64,000 nt of DNA from Synanceia verrucosa (GCA_029721515.1 CM056569.1:11550007-11614006); one strand, 5' to 3'. Counted from the stretch's first letter, positions 27,935-40,161 are shown. Numbers and translations are program-made. The notes: generated from the sequence alone by a model not told the origin.

Positions 27935-30037
27935 GCCAAAGTATCCAGAATCCATTGCAGCTCAAGGTCACCACAGTCTTCTCTGGCACTTAGCCTGAGC
28001 ACCTCAGTTCTCACTCTTTTCTTACACAGAAGCCATAAATCAAAATAGAATGGAAAATTATTGTCATGCCTGCTTTTTAAATGAAGAGCATTTTGGTTTA
28101 TAAAAAAAAAAATCCCAGTCGAGTTTTCTTCGAGAGCCCCCCACCACTACCAAAAAATGTGAAACCTGCTGTATAAATATCCTTTATGCACTTAGAATAA
28201 ATCCTGATTTAATTAAAGCTTTACAGTGCAACTTCCACAAAATTTAATTTTGATCGCATGTCATAAAGATATCTAAATCCGTCTGGATAATCTCTACACC
28301 GGTATCAAATTGCACCACAGTGTCTTTTGACCTCAAATGTCATTGAAGGGAGCAAATGTTGTGTGAAGTAACACAATGATTCACATGGTCTGTTTGTTTT
28401 TTTTGTCTATGGACTGTAAAAAATACAATATTGCACTGAATGACTGTAGTTGAAGAATCTCCCCTGAGAGCAAATATGGAGAAATGTCCAGAACAAAGAA
28501 GACCACCGCAGCACTCCTGAGGCCATATAGTGTGCTTTTACATGTTTACGCAACTATTTAAATACAGTATTATTGTGGAAAATCTTGAATGAGGAAAAAA
28601 AAAGCTTGAGATTTTCCAAGGGATTTGTTGGAACACAATTTGTAAGGCTTAACCCAGAATTACACATTTGACTCTGTTTTATTAATCCTACAGTGGATAC
28701 TGTATGCTAGCCCTGTGTTCTTGCCATTTCCCTTTTTCCAAAATACAATCGTAAGAGTTAGACTCATAAAACGTTTGACATTGCTTGCTGAATGCTCTAA
28801 AAAGTGTGGAATATCCATGAGACGCTGGTCTCATTTGAAAAAGCTCACTCAGCTGATGAGAACAAAAAAAGATGCTTGGAATTCAAAGTACAAACAAACT
28901 GGTTTCATCACAGTAAGCTTGACTTCATTAAAATAAAAAATGAGCATGACATCTGTAAAATGATGAGTTTGTGTGTTCCCATGCCAGAGGAGATATAGAA
29001 GGTCATTTATCAGCCAAAATACTAAAACACAAACTGTAACTTCCTAATAGTATGACATTTCATACATATTTTCAGGGGAGATGGCAGTGAGGGGAAGTGG
29101 GAGAAAATCTATATGGATCAAGAACCCAACTCACCTTTGGTTGTACTTCGACTTCTACCACTTGGTTCTTGTTCATGCAATTTTTGACGAAGCTCTCGAC
29201 TGTGCTGTTGCACTTCATGAAGATCACGTAGGCGGCGTAGGCTGAGAGCAGCGCGATACTTTCCCACACAGAGATGAAGTTATCCAGGAAGAAGATGATG
29301 AGCATGATCAGATCCAGGATGTAGAAGGAGACATCGCGGAAGAGGGGCCACCACGTTAGGTTGAGGATCTCCTTGGAGAAGATGGCGCACATCCCGATTA
29401 CGAAGAGGATGTTGAACACGGCCGAGCCGACGATAGTCCCGATGCCCACGTTGCTGTGGGAGATGAAGACGCCGATGATGGAGGTGAAGAGCTCCGGGGC
29501 TGAGCCGCCTGCTGCCATGAAGGTAGCACCTGCGACATCATCTGAGATGGACAGCTTCTCTGTGATGACCGTCAATGCTGGGACGAAGAACTCGTCACAC
29601 ACTATGGCTAAGGCGATGAACATGTAGATCATGCCGAACATATGGAGGACCACTGCTCCTTTGCGCCTCTCCAAAAGGCTGAAAAGGTCAGGTGGGTACT
29701 CCCCCTTGGTGCTGTTGCTATCTGCTGTAGATTTCATGGCTTTTGGCATGTCAGCTGACACATTGGGTTCCCTCTGGTGTTGGGTGAAAAGCAGAGTCCT
29801 GTGGGGGGCCGACTGGTGGAGACTCTCCTGGGGGAGCACTGGCTCACTGAAGCCCCCTGAGGTCCAGGTCAAGGCACTGAAGGAGACGGCACTTATAGCC
29901 ACCAGGCTTAAGACGAACCCCAAGATGCGCACTGGCCTCAGCTTTTTGCGCAGACACCGGTGGGCCTGGCGCTTACAGGCAGCAGCCACCATGGGCCTTT
30001 TCTCTAAGGAATCCATGCAGGGTTGGACTGAACCCAT
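2088..30037 (-). CDS. slc24a2: Na+/K+/Ca2+ exchanger 2 (NCKX2), gene span, 3' end missing
   Basis: Plasma-membrane exchanger that extrudes Ca2+ with K+ in return for Na+, mainly in neurons and cones. Coding exons seen on the minus strand: 29135-30037, (14627-14668 candidate), 13598-13706, 6568-6618 (cassette), 3642-3740 and 2088-2170. All join in phase with canonical splice sites. The first coding exon gives 301 residues: a hydrophobic N-terminal segment (about 37-57), an extracellular stretch with N-glycosylation sequons near residues 92 and 108, and the alpha-1 repeat (about 147-220) containing GGSAPE with the conserved acidic residue. The later exons encode the large cytoplasmic loop, with LQRGGSSASLHNSLMRN and FREKASILHKIAKKK as in mammalian NCKX2. 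The second half (alpha-2 repeat) must lie beyond position 1, because no such exon is visible at 1-2087. The first in-frame ATG is 30037; the longer open frame starts at a GTG. Family assignment is very secure; paralogue choice (NCKX2 over NCKX1) rests on the loop sequence. Confidence 0.95.
3442..3617. repeat. GCTAAGCTAA-type fold-back repeat, deleted copy
   Basis: Contains the GCTAAGCTAAGCTAACTGGCT core followed by the arm GACATGAGAGTGGTG and CTTCTCATCTA. This matches the arms of the copy at 11029-11453. It ends about 25 bp from the slc24a2 exon at 3642. Confidence 0.6.
3642..3740 (-). CDS. slc24a2: slc24a2 cytoplasmic-loop exon (FREKASILHKIAKKK)
   Basis: 99 bp, acceptor GTTGCAG|GT, donor CGTTCAG|GTAAAA, phase 1 in and out. 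It encodes KFREKASILHKIAKKKCQV then an acidic stretch ending ANGVASRS, as in mammalian NCKX2. Confidence 0.96.
5279..5655. mobile_element. Fold-back (inverted-repeat) MITE-like element, copy 1
   Basis: Starts CTAGAAAAGCACTCAGAG, then GCAGACCTCCGCCAAGG. The interior is a large imperfect inverted repeat: GTTTGTTTGTTTGATGG and GGATTTTGACAAAATTTTCA on one arm, and AAATCCGTCCACAACTTTTT and CATACAAATAAACAAACC on the other. The same element recurs at 23836-24233. No coding capacity. It sits in a slc24a2 intron. Confidence 0.75.
6568..6618 (-). CDS. slc24a2: slc24a2 51-bp cassette exon (17 residues)
   Basis: Acceptor TTGTAG|AG and donor GAGGAAG|GTAAGC bracket exactly 51 bp, phase 1 in and out, encoding ELGTYGKLKYYHSMTEE. 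It matches the 17-residue segment ELGSYGKLKYYDTMTEE that separates long and short NCKX2 splice forms in mammals. Skipping it joins the flanking exons in frame as LSEGKFREKA. Confidence 0.93.
8652..8684. repeat. (GA)n microsatellite
   Basis: Uninterrupted GA dinucleotides, about 16 units, inside a slc24a2 intron. Confidence 0.95.
11029..11453. mobile_element. GCTAAGCTAA-type fold-back repeat, fullest copy
   Basis: Imperfect inverted repeat. The left arm reads ACATTTTGGAGTAAAGTC, then GAGAGTTAGATGAGAAGATT and CACTCATGTCTG. The right arm reads CAGATATGAATGGTATCAAT, then CATCTCATCTAAATC and GAATACGCATATTTCCAAA. Internal blocks of tandem AGCTT/AGCTTAGC (11120-11150) and GCTAAGCTAAGCTAACC (from about 11365) mirror each other. 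The core is one I recognise as a common dispersed fish repeat. Non-coding. Confidence 0.7.
13598..13706 (-). CDS. slc24a2: slc24a2 cytoplasmic-loop exon (LQRGGSSASLHN)
   Basis: 109 bp, acceptor CTCACAG|GCC, donor AGTGAAG|GTAAGA, phase 0 in and phase 1 out. It encodes ARPRLQRGGSSASLHNSLM followed by RNSIFQLMIHTLDPLSE, nearly identical to mammalian NCKX2. It contains a run of seven G in the coding strand. Confidence 0.96.
14627..14668 (-). CDS. slc24a2: candidate 42-bp slc24a2 microexon (loop)
   Basis: Between the first coding exon and the loop exon, both joined in phase 0, lies a 42-bp open stretch with a pyrimidine-rich acceptor ending GGATGAG and a donor TCG|GTAGGT. It would add KTIPGTPEDDSKLS. 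Mammalian NCKX2 has a variable acidic/proline segment at this point of the loop, just before the LQRGG motif, so an exon here is expected. The length is a multiple of three. The acceptor is not a CAG and I cannot confirm use without transcript or alignment data. Confidence 0.5.
19070..19190 (-). mobile_element. 5'-truncated LINE/SINE 3'-tail insertion with target duplication
   Basis: 121-bp insert flanked by perfect 14-bp direct repeats GGCTAACAGCAAGT at 19056-19069 and 19191-19204. Read on the minus strand it runs from GCCTGCGATGAGGTGGCGAC through GACAGCTGGGATAGGCTCCA to GATAAGCGGTAGATAATGGA and a short (TGGA)n tail. This 3' tail is very common in teleost genomes, apparently L2/CR1-type. Truncation, terminal simple repeat and target duplication are typical of LINE-driven insertion. 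The exact family needs a repeat library. Confidence 0.8.
23836..24233. mobile_element. Fold-back (inverted-repeat) MITE-like element, copy 2
   Basis: Same family as 5279-5655. Begins near CTGCCAAGGAGGTTATGTTT and ends CGGAGGTCTGCGCTCTCTG, then TGTGCTTTTCTAG, the reverse complement of the start of copy 1. Shared interior: CAGGGTTGGTCCGAAGTGGC and CTTTTTGAGTTACTTTGCAA. Its outer left arm is missing, complementary to the loss seen in copy 1. Confidence 0.75.
27407..27449. repeat. (CA)n microsatellite
   Basis: Uninterrupted CA dinucleotides, about 21 units, in the large slc24a2 intron. The nearby open frames rich in Thr-His are this repeat translated. Confidence 0.95.
27888..27932. repeat. (CA)n microsatellite
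   Basis: Uninterrupted CA dinucleotides, about 22 units, about 440 bp after the previous tract. Confidence 0.95.
29135..30037 (-). CDS. slc24a2: slc24a2 first coding exon (N-terminus, alpha-1 repeat)
   Basis: 903 bp, 301 codons, ending in phase 0 at CCAAAG|GTGAGT. The ATG at 30037 has G at -3 and G at +4 and is the first ATG after an in-frame stop at 30101-30103. It carries the N-terminal hydrophobic segment, the first cluster of transmembrane helices and the motif DDVAGATFMAAGGSAPELF of the cation-exchanger alpha-1 repeat. The plus-strand open frame across this interval is an antisense shadow. Confidence 0.97.
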
Positions 30038-31266
30038 GTCTGTGCAGCTCGTAGGCGTCCTCACTCTCGATGGCTGGGTAGGAGGGGGGAGAGCCGGGTT
30101 TTACCGGAGACAATGCATGGCGCTGTTGTCACTTTCAAATAAAAAAATATTGTGGGTGCTTTCCAGGGTCTGGTTTGCCAAATGATGTCTTCATATTAGC
30201 CTCTGCTGGACAATATCAACAGAATAAAGAAAAGTAATCATTAAACCAAGAGACAAACTCAAAGTAAAATTGAATCCAATCAAATTAAAAGAACGGTTTG
30301 GATATAAACAAGCATATTTTAAAGATTAAATATTGCAATGCTAGAAAGTTAAATGAGACACAACAAAAAAAATAGTTGGCTAATTGATTACTAAACAAAA
30401 AGTTCATCTTTGTTAATTCTGTCAACATTACAGAGTGTGTGCTTTTTGCTGCTTTGCTCTTTTACATCACAATGTAAACAGAATAACTGTCAATGTGTGA
30501 TAGACAATTCTTCTTTACATTTCTTTATATTATTTAAATATAATTTAAATGCAATAAACAGCAGCTTCATTAACCAATGATCAAATACAAATCAGGACTA
30601 AAACTCCAAGAAATCCAGTGTCATGCAGACGTGAAATACTCATCTCATGGTCTTAATATTTTTTCCTTAACACATATATTTCGTCTTAATGACAGAATAC
30701 TAAAAAGTTTGAGCATTTACTTGTACTCACCACACCAGAAGTTAAATTGTGGTTATTATGTGGAGTCACTACTCTGCATTCAGTCTATTCAGTGATTTCA
30801 TATCTTCACATTTTCAACAGATTCAAACCGCAAGCTGCAGCAGTCAGACGTAAAAACTTAAATGTGCTGATGAGTCTGCTGTTTTAACGATTTTCAAATT
30901 TTAATTGTGACAACTTGCCGTTTTTTACCTGGGGAAATATCACGACACGTGAAGGCCCACGGTTTATGGACATCACTTGGCTGGTGAAAACGGTTAACGG
31001 TATGGCGCTGCTGCAGGTAAAAAGCGCGTGAAAACACGCACACATCCTGTCCTGTTTGACTTTCCGATACATGCACGCTGCCTCAAAACTGAAAGGCTTG
31101 TCTGAGATATGGCAGCTCCCGTTGGTAACTCTTTTCCCTGCCTGCCCTTCAGTAATGCCTTCGCCCTTTCAGCCGGAGCATCATCTTAGAGCAAAACAGC
31201 CCAACATTAGTTTCCCTGGCGAGGCGCATGACGCGTGGAGAGGCTGCAGGCGGTAGCATGCCTTAC

Positions 31267-31600
31267 CTTTGACAGAGGCGAGAAAACAGCCGCTCGGCAC
31301 AGGTGCAGCTTGGTGTTAAATCCTCTCCGGTGCCCTCTTGCTCTCATTGAGCAAAAAATGTGACCGCTCTCCGTCGACAGAGGAGGAGCTTTGGAGGAGA
31401 AAAAAACGCTTTTCCAACTGCGCTCACCTCTCTCCCTCACAGCAGCATCCCTCCCGTCTCGGATGAGAGCAGAAAAAAATCGAAAATACCTTGCTAATGT
31501 AGCAGACTATTCTGCTGGGCTGGGCTGACCACGTGAAAAGCTTGGTTTATTAATAAAGGCAGGTAAGCGGCACACGGCGCATCCCTCCCTGCTCGCCTCA
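31267..31600 (-). promoter_or_regulatory. slc24a2: slc24a2 promoter / untranslated first exon region
   Basis: GC- and CpG-richer patch upstream of the slc24a2 coding exon. Two good minus-strand donors could end a non-coding first exon: CAAAG|GTAAGG (exon end 31267) and GAGAG|GTGAGC (exon end 31428). A CACGTG E-box is at 31530-31535 and a TTTATTAATAAA TATA-like stretch at about 31547-31558. The start site is inferred, not seen. Confidence 0.4.
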
Positions 31601-32140
31601 CGCGGTGGGGGCTTCGGTGATGTTGCATTTTGAGGGAGGAGTTGCCGTGGTTACACAGCAAAGGCAGTATTTCCGCTCATTTCTTTTATTATTATTATCA
31701 TTATTGTCATTGTTATCATGATTCCCCTGACGACGGAACAAGATTTTGCGCCTCAGCTCAGTGGCAAATCTATGTGCGCGCCTTAGGTCATTTCAAGGTT
31801 ATGTGCGAGGGGTGGATCCCTGTCTCAAAGACAACACGTGCAACCTGAGGTGCAGCATCACAAATTATTATATTATCTTCTCACTCAAGATATTACATTT
31901 TATTTTAAAGTATTTTCCCCATTTGAGGAATTTGAAGTTTCATTAATATAAAACAACAAACTGTCATGTCGGCTGTTCTATAAGAAGCTGTAGGAACAAA
32001 AAGCCCCCAAAGTGTTCAGTGCACAATTTCTGGGTTCATGATGGACTATATATTTCCTGGAGTCACAACTTTATTGATACACTTCCGTTTCAACAGAGGA
32101 GATGACCACCATGTTAATTGTGGAGGCGGGTGAATGTTGT

Positions 32141-32268
32141 AGCCTGTTCCCAGCTTTTATGTTATGCTCAGCTAAGCTAAAAAGTTTATGTTGAATCAAC
32201 AGATGTAAGAGTGGTATTGATCTTTTCATTTAACTATATGCAATTCCAAAATCCCCCAAATACTCCTT
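32141..32268. repeat. GCTAAGCTAA-type repeat fragment
   Basis: Holds CTCAGCTAAGCTAAAAAG followed by AGAGTGGTATTGATCTTTTC, matching one arm of the fold-back family seen at 11029-11453. Degenerate, one arm only. Confidence 0.5.
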
Positions 32269-33982
32269 TAATATCTGATAATAAAGCCCTTACTATATAT
32301 ACTATACACTGTTCCTTTAAAAATGTCACTTTATGTGTCACTTTGCTTCATTTTAAATATGTCAACACTAAGCCTTCATCTGACACAACCATCATCCCCC
32401 TCCCCCCTCGGGTCACCATGTTTGCCCCTCATGTCAAATAAAGCCACCCAACCACTTAGCATTAGTCGACAGGCCAAACCCTGTTGGATGGACGCAGACA
32501 CGCAACCTCTACACACTGTGACAGAGTATGTGTGACACTAATGGCTTGATGCTGTATAATAAATCATGATTCACTGGCCTCATTGATTGCTCCCACTCTT
32601 CTGCTCTCATCTCCTCTGTACTGTAGCTGTCTCTTGTTACCTAACAGGAAACACTGAGGCCAACAGCATTGACTTGAGTTACCTCAGAATAATCAGATGT
32701 TTTGTGATGACTGTCCATCATGGTTCATATTGGTCCAGACAAACTGTCCACTGATATGTAGTTCAATAATACCTCTTTGAATTTTACTCCTCTGTATTTA
32801 TTATCAAAAAGTTCCATAAAGAAATATTTTAACACTTTTTTAGTTTATCAAACCTATTATCTAACTAAGAAAGTAAATAAGTGTATTTCCTAAAAATGCT
32901 GAAATATTCCTTTAACAGTGAAGCCTTAACCTCCATGGTCTAATCATAATAAATCATAATGTCCTCTCACAGGACCTGTGAGTGAAATGCCGTCACACTC
33001 CAGAGCCCAGAAGACAATTCATAGTGATTGAGTTTGATTGCCTCACTTCACCAAATCACTAGTTGCCACTGGGCGTTGTTGCCTACCAGTCCCAAGTGAG
33101 GATTTGACTGGTGAATTCATTGATCAGATGGATGAGTTGATAAGGTATAAAGGTTGTGAGGCAGGGCTTTTGCTGCCTGTCTTACTTATTATGGTAAACA
33201 GGACATTTAATGACCAAGTAATAGATTTTTCTTTTTTTTCATGTGAATACTTAATATTCATATTAATTTCAGTTTGAGTAAATTAACTTTTGACAAAGAA
33301 AACTGAAGATGACATGACAACACCATGGGCCTTTTTTAAATCTTAAAATATTGCACAAGTCAAAGTTGGGATTCCTTTCCTGTGTGTATATCCTTGTGAA
33401 TCCACCTGGCCTCAGAGAAATGTGTTAGTAATTCAAAGATGTTAGTTTGAATACAGACTGAGTACAGCACAACGTCTCTCACAATAACTAATCCATTTTA
33501 CGTTTAGCTGTGTGAGTACATGTATCTGATGAGTGCACATCATCATTATAAAATGCACCATGACCCCAGCTCTTCAAATTAGACCTGCCAATATTTCTGC
33601 CTATCAGATGAGATCCCATCCAGGTCCCTGTCAGCTTTTTTTAACAATGGCCCCCAGGGCACATGCAGCCTCTGGACCACACCGCCACATCGAGCGCTCC
33701 TGATCTGGCTGCATTTCCAGCATAAAAGTGATGACTGGTCACAGGTCATGTGGTTTGTGGTGGGGAGGAAGGGGTTTTGGAGGGGTGATGCATGGTGGCA
33801 GTTGTTTTGATTTGTCTGAAATCTGTGCTGTGACAAAAACAACAGAAATTTCCATGCTGGCCCTGCCCCCCGTCCGGCCCGGCCTCGCTTTGGCCCGGCA
33901 GCTAAATCCAAGCCTTTGTGTCCCACATAGTTGTATGGATTTGTCAGCAATGGGGCAGGGCAGTGGGGGGTAGACAGGGTGA

Positions 33983-34222
33983 TGATAACCAAGCAAGTTT
34001 TTCCGGTGGAGAGGGAAAGACAATTGACTGAGGAAAGGCATTGAATTAGCTCGATTAAACAGTCTGCTTTGTTAATGACTAACGCCTGAAGCAGTTTGGT
34101 CCTGATAACCAAGCAAGTTTTTCCGGTGGAGAGGGAAAGACAATTGACTGAGGAAAGGCATTGAATTAGCTCGATTAAACAGTCTGCTTTGTTAATGACT
34201 AACGCCTGAAGCAGTTTGGTCC
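33983..34222. repeat. Perfect 120-bp tandem duplication
   Basis: Two identical 120-bp units (33983-34102 and 34103-34222) followed by the first four bases of a third. Each begins TGATAACCAAGCAAGTTTTT and ends GAAGCAGTTTGGTCC. The long minus-strand open frame across it (33579-34259) shows the same residues twice for this reason and is not a gene. Confidence 0.97.
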
Positions 34223-37200
34223 TGATGAGGAAAGCAGTGAAATTGGAGAGTCCCAACATAAGCTTTTTCTAAGAGACTTGCTCTGGATTAGATGTTGAAA
34301 GCCTCATATTAGCAGCCCCCTCACCCCACCACCATCAGCACCAGCACAAGTCTGTACAAAGAGGCTTGGACAGACCACCTGCCCCTTAGGAAAATGTAGT
34401 CAGCAAAACAAAATGGGCACAGGCACCACTGGATGCTCAGATAGTAAATAATGAATCAATGAGGCTCTTAAAAGAGCTGAGTAAATGAGTTCCAACAGAC
34501 AAATGGTCTGCCTCAGAGTTATTACAACACAAAAACAAGAGTGCTCAAAGATGCAGTGGGAGAGGCCATTTTAGCTGAAAATCAGGGGTGGACGGGAATA
34601 TTCATTTTGCCACCAGTAGCTCTGAAGCGATTAATAAATTGATAATCCACAGGCAGGTCTGATCACTAAGTACTGGAGCTGATTAGTGTGAAAGCGAGAC
34701 CCTACTTTAACTGGTTGTCCCCGTGAAGTCCAAGCAGGCCCTGCAATGCCAGATCATTTTGATCTTTATTTTATTTTTTGGTAATCTGTACTGGATGTTT
34801 CTGTTGCTTAAATAAAGTAACTCTTCCGCTGTATTTTCTATGTTTTTTGTTGTAATTTTTTGTTTACTATTCAGCAGTTAACACAACAGGTATTTGCTCA
34901 TAAACCAAAAGAGTTGGACATAAATATAAAATAATAGCGCTTTATCACATGTCAAGTTTCTACAGCTAATACTGAAAGGAACTTAAATATTTGTCCACCA
35001 GTTTCATAGCAATCTATCCAGTCTTTGTTGACACATTTCAGTGAAGAGAAATGTTGACCTCATACTGGCGGTTTGGGAAATTTCACAATATCGGCAACAT
35101 AATTTGGATTCAACCAAATTACATGGCAAAGCATGCTGTAGTCAGTGAGATACATCAGTCACTATCATTGCTAAAAACACAGAGTGAAACTTTAAATTGG
35201 AAACTGGAAACACTTTGTGTCAAATTCACCTGCCAAAAAACTACAGAATAAGATAAATGACTTCTAACTGTCCTTAATGATAGTGACAAGTGAAAACTGC
35301 TTCCAAGCATTTAATCCAAAACTCAGCATCTAAATAGCAGAAAAATCGTATTTTTCATCAGCTGATTACACGTAAAGAATCAAGACAGAGGACTTAACTT
35401 TACTCTGTAGGAAAGGGAAGGTACGCATGTATTGTAGCCTGGATGAAATGTGTTGTGGTGTATGTAAGGTTGGCAGGATGGAAAACTTGGATGATTAAAC
35501 TCTCAGTGCACCCTTAAAAAATATACAGAAACTACAGGATGTAACACTCGCACTAACCATTTTCACTAGACTGTTAAGCCACATTGTGTATTAAAGTAGA
35601 ACACATTATCTTAAGTAGATTTCTCTGCTGAGGCCATGAGCTTAGCTGTTGTAAAAATCCGATCAATTTTTGCCTTTTGTGACCTCACAGCCTTTAACCA
35701 TTGCAGGACAATGCCACAAAAGAGAGGCATTGATCTGCTCGCCCACTTCCTTCATTTTCAGTCTCACCTTCTGACCTTGTCGTGCTGAATCTGCTGTTTA
35801 ACATTTCATGGCTTTACATCCATGAGATCTGACCACAAAACAATTTGAAGCTGTTTCAAGGTGCAAGTGAACAACGACCTGACACTGACACTGGAAATAT
35901 TTTCTTAGGTTGCTATCTGTCATTAAAAGAAGTCTGATGTGAAGCAGGGCAGCGCTGATGCAGGATGTGTGCGACATTATAAGGTTAATCCTCATGTCAA
36001 CAGCCACACAGCTGGGCTGACCTGCTGGGTTGCAGGGATGAGGTTTTGTCCGAGGGGGGAGGGGGCAAAAAGTTGAAAATCATTGCTACCAGTCTGGTTA
36101 CGACAAAGAAGTGAGCTTGTTTAAAAGCCCGACAACTGAAAAAAAAAAAAAAAGTCTAAAAATTTTTCATGCTCTGATGTCATTAGGAAGGCGAAAGCAG
36201 AGCTGTAATCCTATTTTAATCGCAGTGGATTTATTAAACAGGAGCAGCAGGTTTAAATCTCAGCAGATTACACAGAAGGCCCAAGGAGATGTGGAGAGGC
36301 TTGCATAATCAAGTGCACTTAAGGTGATATGGTTCATCTTTTGACGAGTCAGGACTGATTGAGAGGGAGGGGCCCCGGGCGTCAGGGGGCCTCCAAATGT
36401 GAGGAGCAAAGTCAGACAGCTTCATCATTTTTTTCAATTATCTAACCATCGTGAATATATTGATATTTTGTCAGCTTAAGATCTAAATTAAATTATTCAA
36501 CTGAGATGTCTTGGAATAGTTACTTCTAATAAGATTAAGACAGATTGCCTGCAGATGTTACTAATTATTTGGACCGACATGTGTGCGTATGTGCACATGC
36601 CCAGTCAGGACAAATCTCCTTGGCACCCTTTGTACACGATTCTCATGAAGATCGGGTTTATCCTAGGTCGCGTCACATCTGGATTTAATCAAATCAATCC
36701 ATAAACAGGACCTGTAGAACAAGTGTTCGACCTCTAGAGGTCATTAATAATAATAAAGGAAGAGTTTCCAATAAAAAAACAGTGAATGTTTGTATTGATG
36801 CTTGTCAGACATTGTCACACTAAATGTTTGGGGGGGAAATAAAATCCACAATATAAGAGACTTTTCCACCAAATTCTGTGTATTCATGGGGAACTTTGAA
36901 ACTGATGAAAAGTATCTCTCATATATACTCCAGCTTAGGATGACTAACTACTACTAACTATAAGACACAAGGTAATTAATATGTGTTTTGAATTCTTAGT
37001 AGTATTATTTCTTAGTTTGTGGAACATCAAAGTGTACTGATTAATCTACAAACATGTGCACAGTAATGAACTTGTTACTGTCAAAACCCAGATCCAGCCC
37101 ATATGGAGTTCGGTCTAAGTAAAGCACAAAAGCAGGCAGTTAGTTTTATGCCCTTAAAAGGGACATGGACCACACCAACGTGCTGTACAGAGCCTTGTGT

Positions 37201-37395
37201 TGTCACTGAACTTTGCCTTTGCCAAGTGCTTCATCAAAAAAGATGCCAAGCTCACCATCTGTTGGCTGAGCTTGGCAAACGTCTGTTTGTGACACAGCAC
37301 CTCTTTGATAGGAAGCCATTTTAAGCAATTTCACTGATTTTTGGAGTGGTGTGCTGCAGATTCTACTATCTGGGTACTTGTACGTCTTATTTTGT

Positions 37396-37417
37396 AAAAA
37401 AAAAAAAAAAAAAAAAA
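37396..37417. repeat. Poly(A) run
   Basis: 22 consecutive A, with no flanking target duplication or processed-gene sequence recognised. Confidence 0.9.
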
Positions 37418-38515
37418 TGAAGGACTTTATAAAGATTACTACTGGATGCTAAAATTTCAGAGATGATTCTTAAGTTTTTGACACATGATTTTTTTTGTTT
37501 TTGAGATATTGAAGACTACAGAATGAAGAATGAGTTCATTTTAAAAAATGATTTAGAAGAATGTTTAAAACGTTTTCGCCACTTTAAACAGGTTATACTG
37601 TACTGGATCATATCAGACTAAACTGAACAGAAACTATCTCCTTTTTCTCTGTATGATACCCCCTGACCACATTACAGTAGAGTGTGTTTGGAGAGAAAAG
37701 TAACAAAGGGTTTTTGTCATACAACAAAGAAGCTTCTTTAGTCTTTAGGAACCTCATAATTCTAAGTGTATGATAATACATTTGACAGAAATTCAAGAGA
37801 TGTTGTTGAAACTAAAAGAGATTATGTTTAACATATACAGAGAAATTGCAACTGTCTGTATGGCTTACAATACATTTGAACATATTGTCCAAAATATGAG
37901 AAGCAGACTTTCCAATTAACTGTCAAGCATCACAGATTGGCATGCAACTGCTGCCATCCAGTGGAAGATACATGCATTGCATTTACGGTGTAAATAAAAT
38001 GTATACCTTTTTGGTTTACAGTACTTATTGGTGTAAAGCCCCCATTGAGGATTTAAAGAAATAGATTATCGACATGATTTTTTGCCGTCAAGTAAAAAAA
38101 AGCTTGAATCTAGGGCGCAGGTGTGCGAATAAGCCATGTCAGCAGGTGAGCGCAGTGGCAGAACGCTGGGAATTGAAAATGAAAATGATGAACGACCAAC
38201 CTTTATTGGTTACACCTGTGCTTATCCTGCAGGATGAAATGTAAAAATGATCCTCTAAAAGCCCCAAAGACAGAGGTCTTAAACACGGGTTCTCAATTTC
38301 TACAGTATTTTTTGTTCAAACTGTTATTTAAATTACATCAATATTAATTTCTGCTTAACTCGCGTATCATTTCACATTCTATAATTTGTTTTTGAGCATA
38401 TGCGTGTCGTAAAAAGCAAAACACCAGCAGGGGACGAATAAAAAAAAAAACATTCATAGACATCAATCTTGAAATAGCCGGGGAACTTTAACATGTAACA
38501 CCAGCCTTGCGCCGT

Positions 38516-38540
38516 CCTCTTCCGGTTACGGCGACAGCAG
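38516..38540 (+). promoter_or_regulatory. rpl34: rpl34 TOP start site and untranslated exon 1
   Basis: CCTCTTCCGGTTACGGCGAC followed by AGCAG|GTATGG. A pyrimidine tract at the likely start (5' TOP) is typical of vertebrate ribosomal protein mRNAs and places translation under mTOR/LARP1 control. The overlapping CTTCCGG is an ETS-type site. The short exon would splice to the acceptor at 39018. The exact start base is inferred. Confidence 0.6.
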
Positions 38541-38995
38541 GTATGGCGGCGCCCTGCTTCACTCTGAAACATTATGATTTTATAATCCACTGTAATCCTA
38601 CATTTTAGAAGGAAATGTGGTTAATTCCAAGCAAAGACAACAATATTAACATGTTTATGTTTGCAACGACGTGACAATTATATTTGTTTGTAGTTTCAGT
38701 GCGACATAACGATAGCGCTTTGGAGTGTCAACGGCTGTTACTGAAAGACTGCCCTGAATGGTCGCTGTAGCTAGCAGTTATGCTGCTTATTAATGTTTAT
38801 ACCGAGTAGACTTATGGATTATGTTTTTCGAAAGGGAATTGATATAAGTGGGCCCAACTATGGTTGGTTAATGTTCTGTATTTAAAATAATGACAAGCCG
38901 GTGTTACTGACGTCTTGAGCCACAACATCGGTAGCCTGGCTAGCGGAGTTAGCGGCTAGCAGGATTAGCATATTAGCATCATACTCCAAAGTTAA

Positions 38996-40134
<1,139 letters not shown>

Positions 40135-40155
40135 AATGTGTATTTGTATTGCCAC

Positions 40156-40161
40156 AATAAA
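40156..40161 (+). terminator. rpl34: rpl34 polyadenylation signal
   Basis: AATAAA 21 bases after the stop codon, giving the very short 3' UTR usual for ribosomal protein genes. Confidence 0.85.

Larger units (their letters stand above)
13707..29134 (-). other. Large slc24a2 intron
   Basis: About 15.4 kb between the first coding exon and the loop exon. Apart from the candidate 42-bp microexon it holds repeats only: a LINE-tail insert (19070-19190), a fold-back element (23836-24233), an ACT/CTA triplet run near 23036-23062, two CA tracts (27407-27449 and 27888-27932) and a GGAT run near 27713-27730. No independent gene is supported. Confidence 0.7.
31601..38515. other. slc24a2-rpl34 intergenic region
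   Basis: About 6.9 kb between divergent genes. It contains a GCTAAGCTAA-type repeat fragment (32141-32268), a perfect 120-bp tandem duplication (33983-34222) and an A22 run (37396-37417). No spliced or single-exon gene, tRNA or rRNA is supported. Confidence 0.6.

Noticed and set aside
27296..28048. Thr-His or Cys-Val repeat open frames
   Set aside because: Translation of the two CA microsatellites.
30038..30064. Longer N-terminus for slc24a2 starting at 30064
   Set aside because: That codon is GTG; the first ATG is 30037 with a good context.
29631..30185. 184-codon plus-strand open frame
   Set aside because: Exact antisense of the slc24a2 first coding exon; no recognisable protein and no splice context.
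33579..34259. 226-codon minus-strand open frame with an internal protein repeat
   Set aside because: Length and repetition come from the 120-bp tandem duplication; no domain recognised and the start lies in non-coding DNA.
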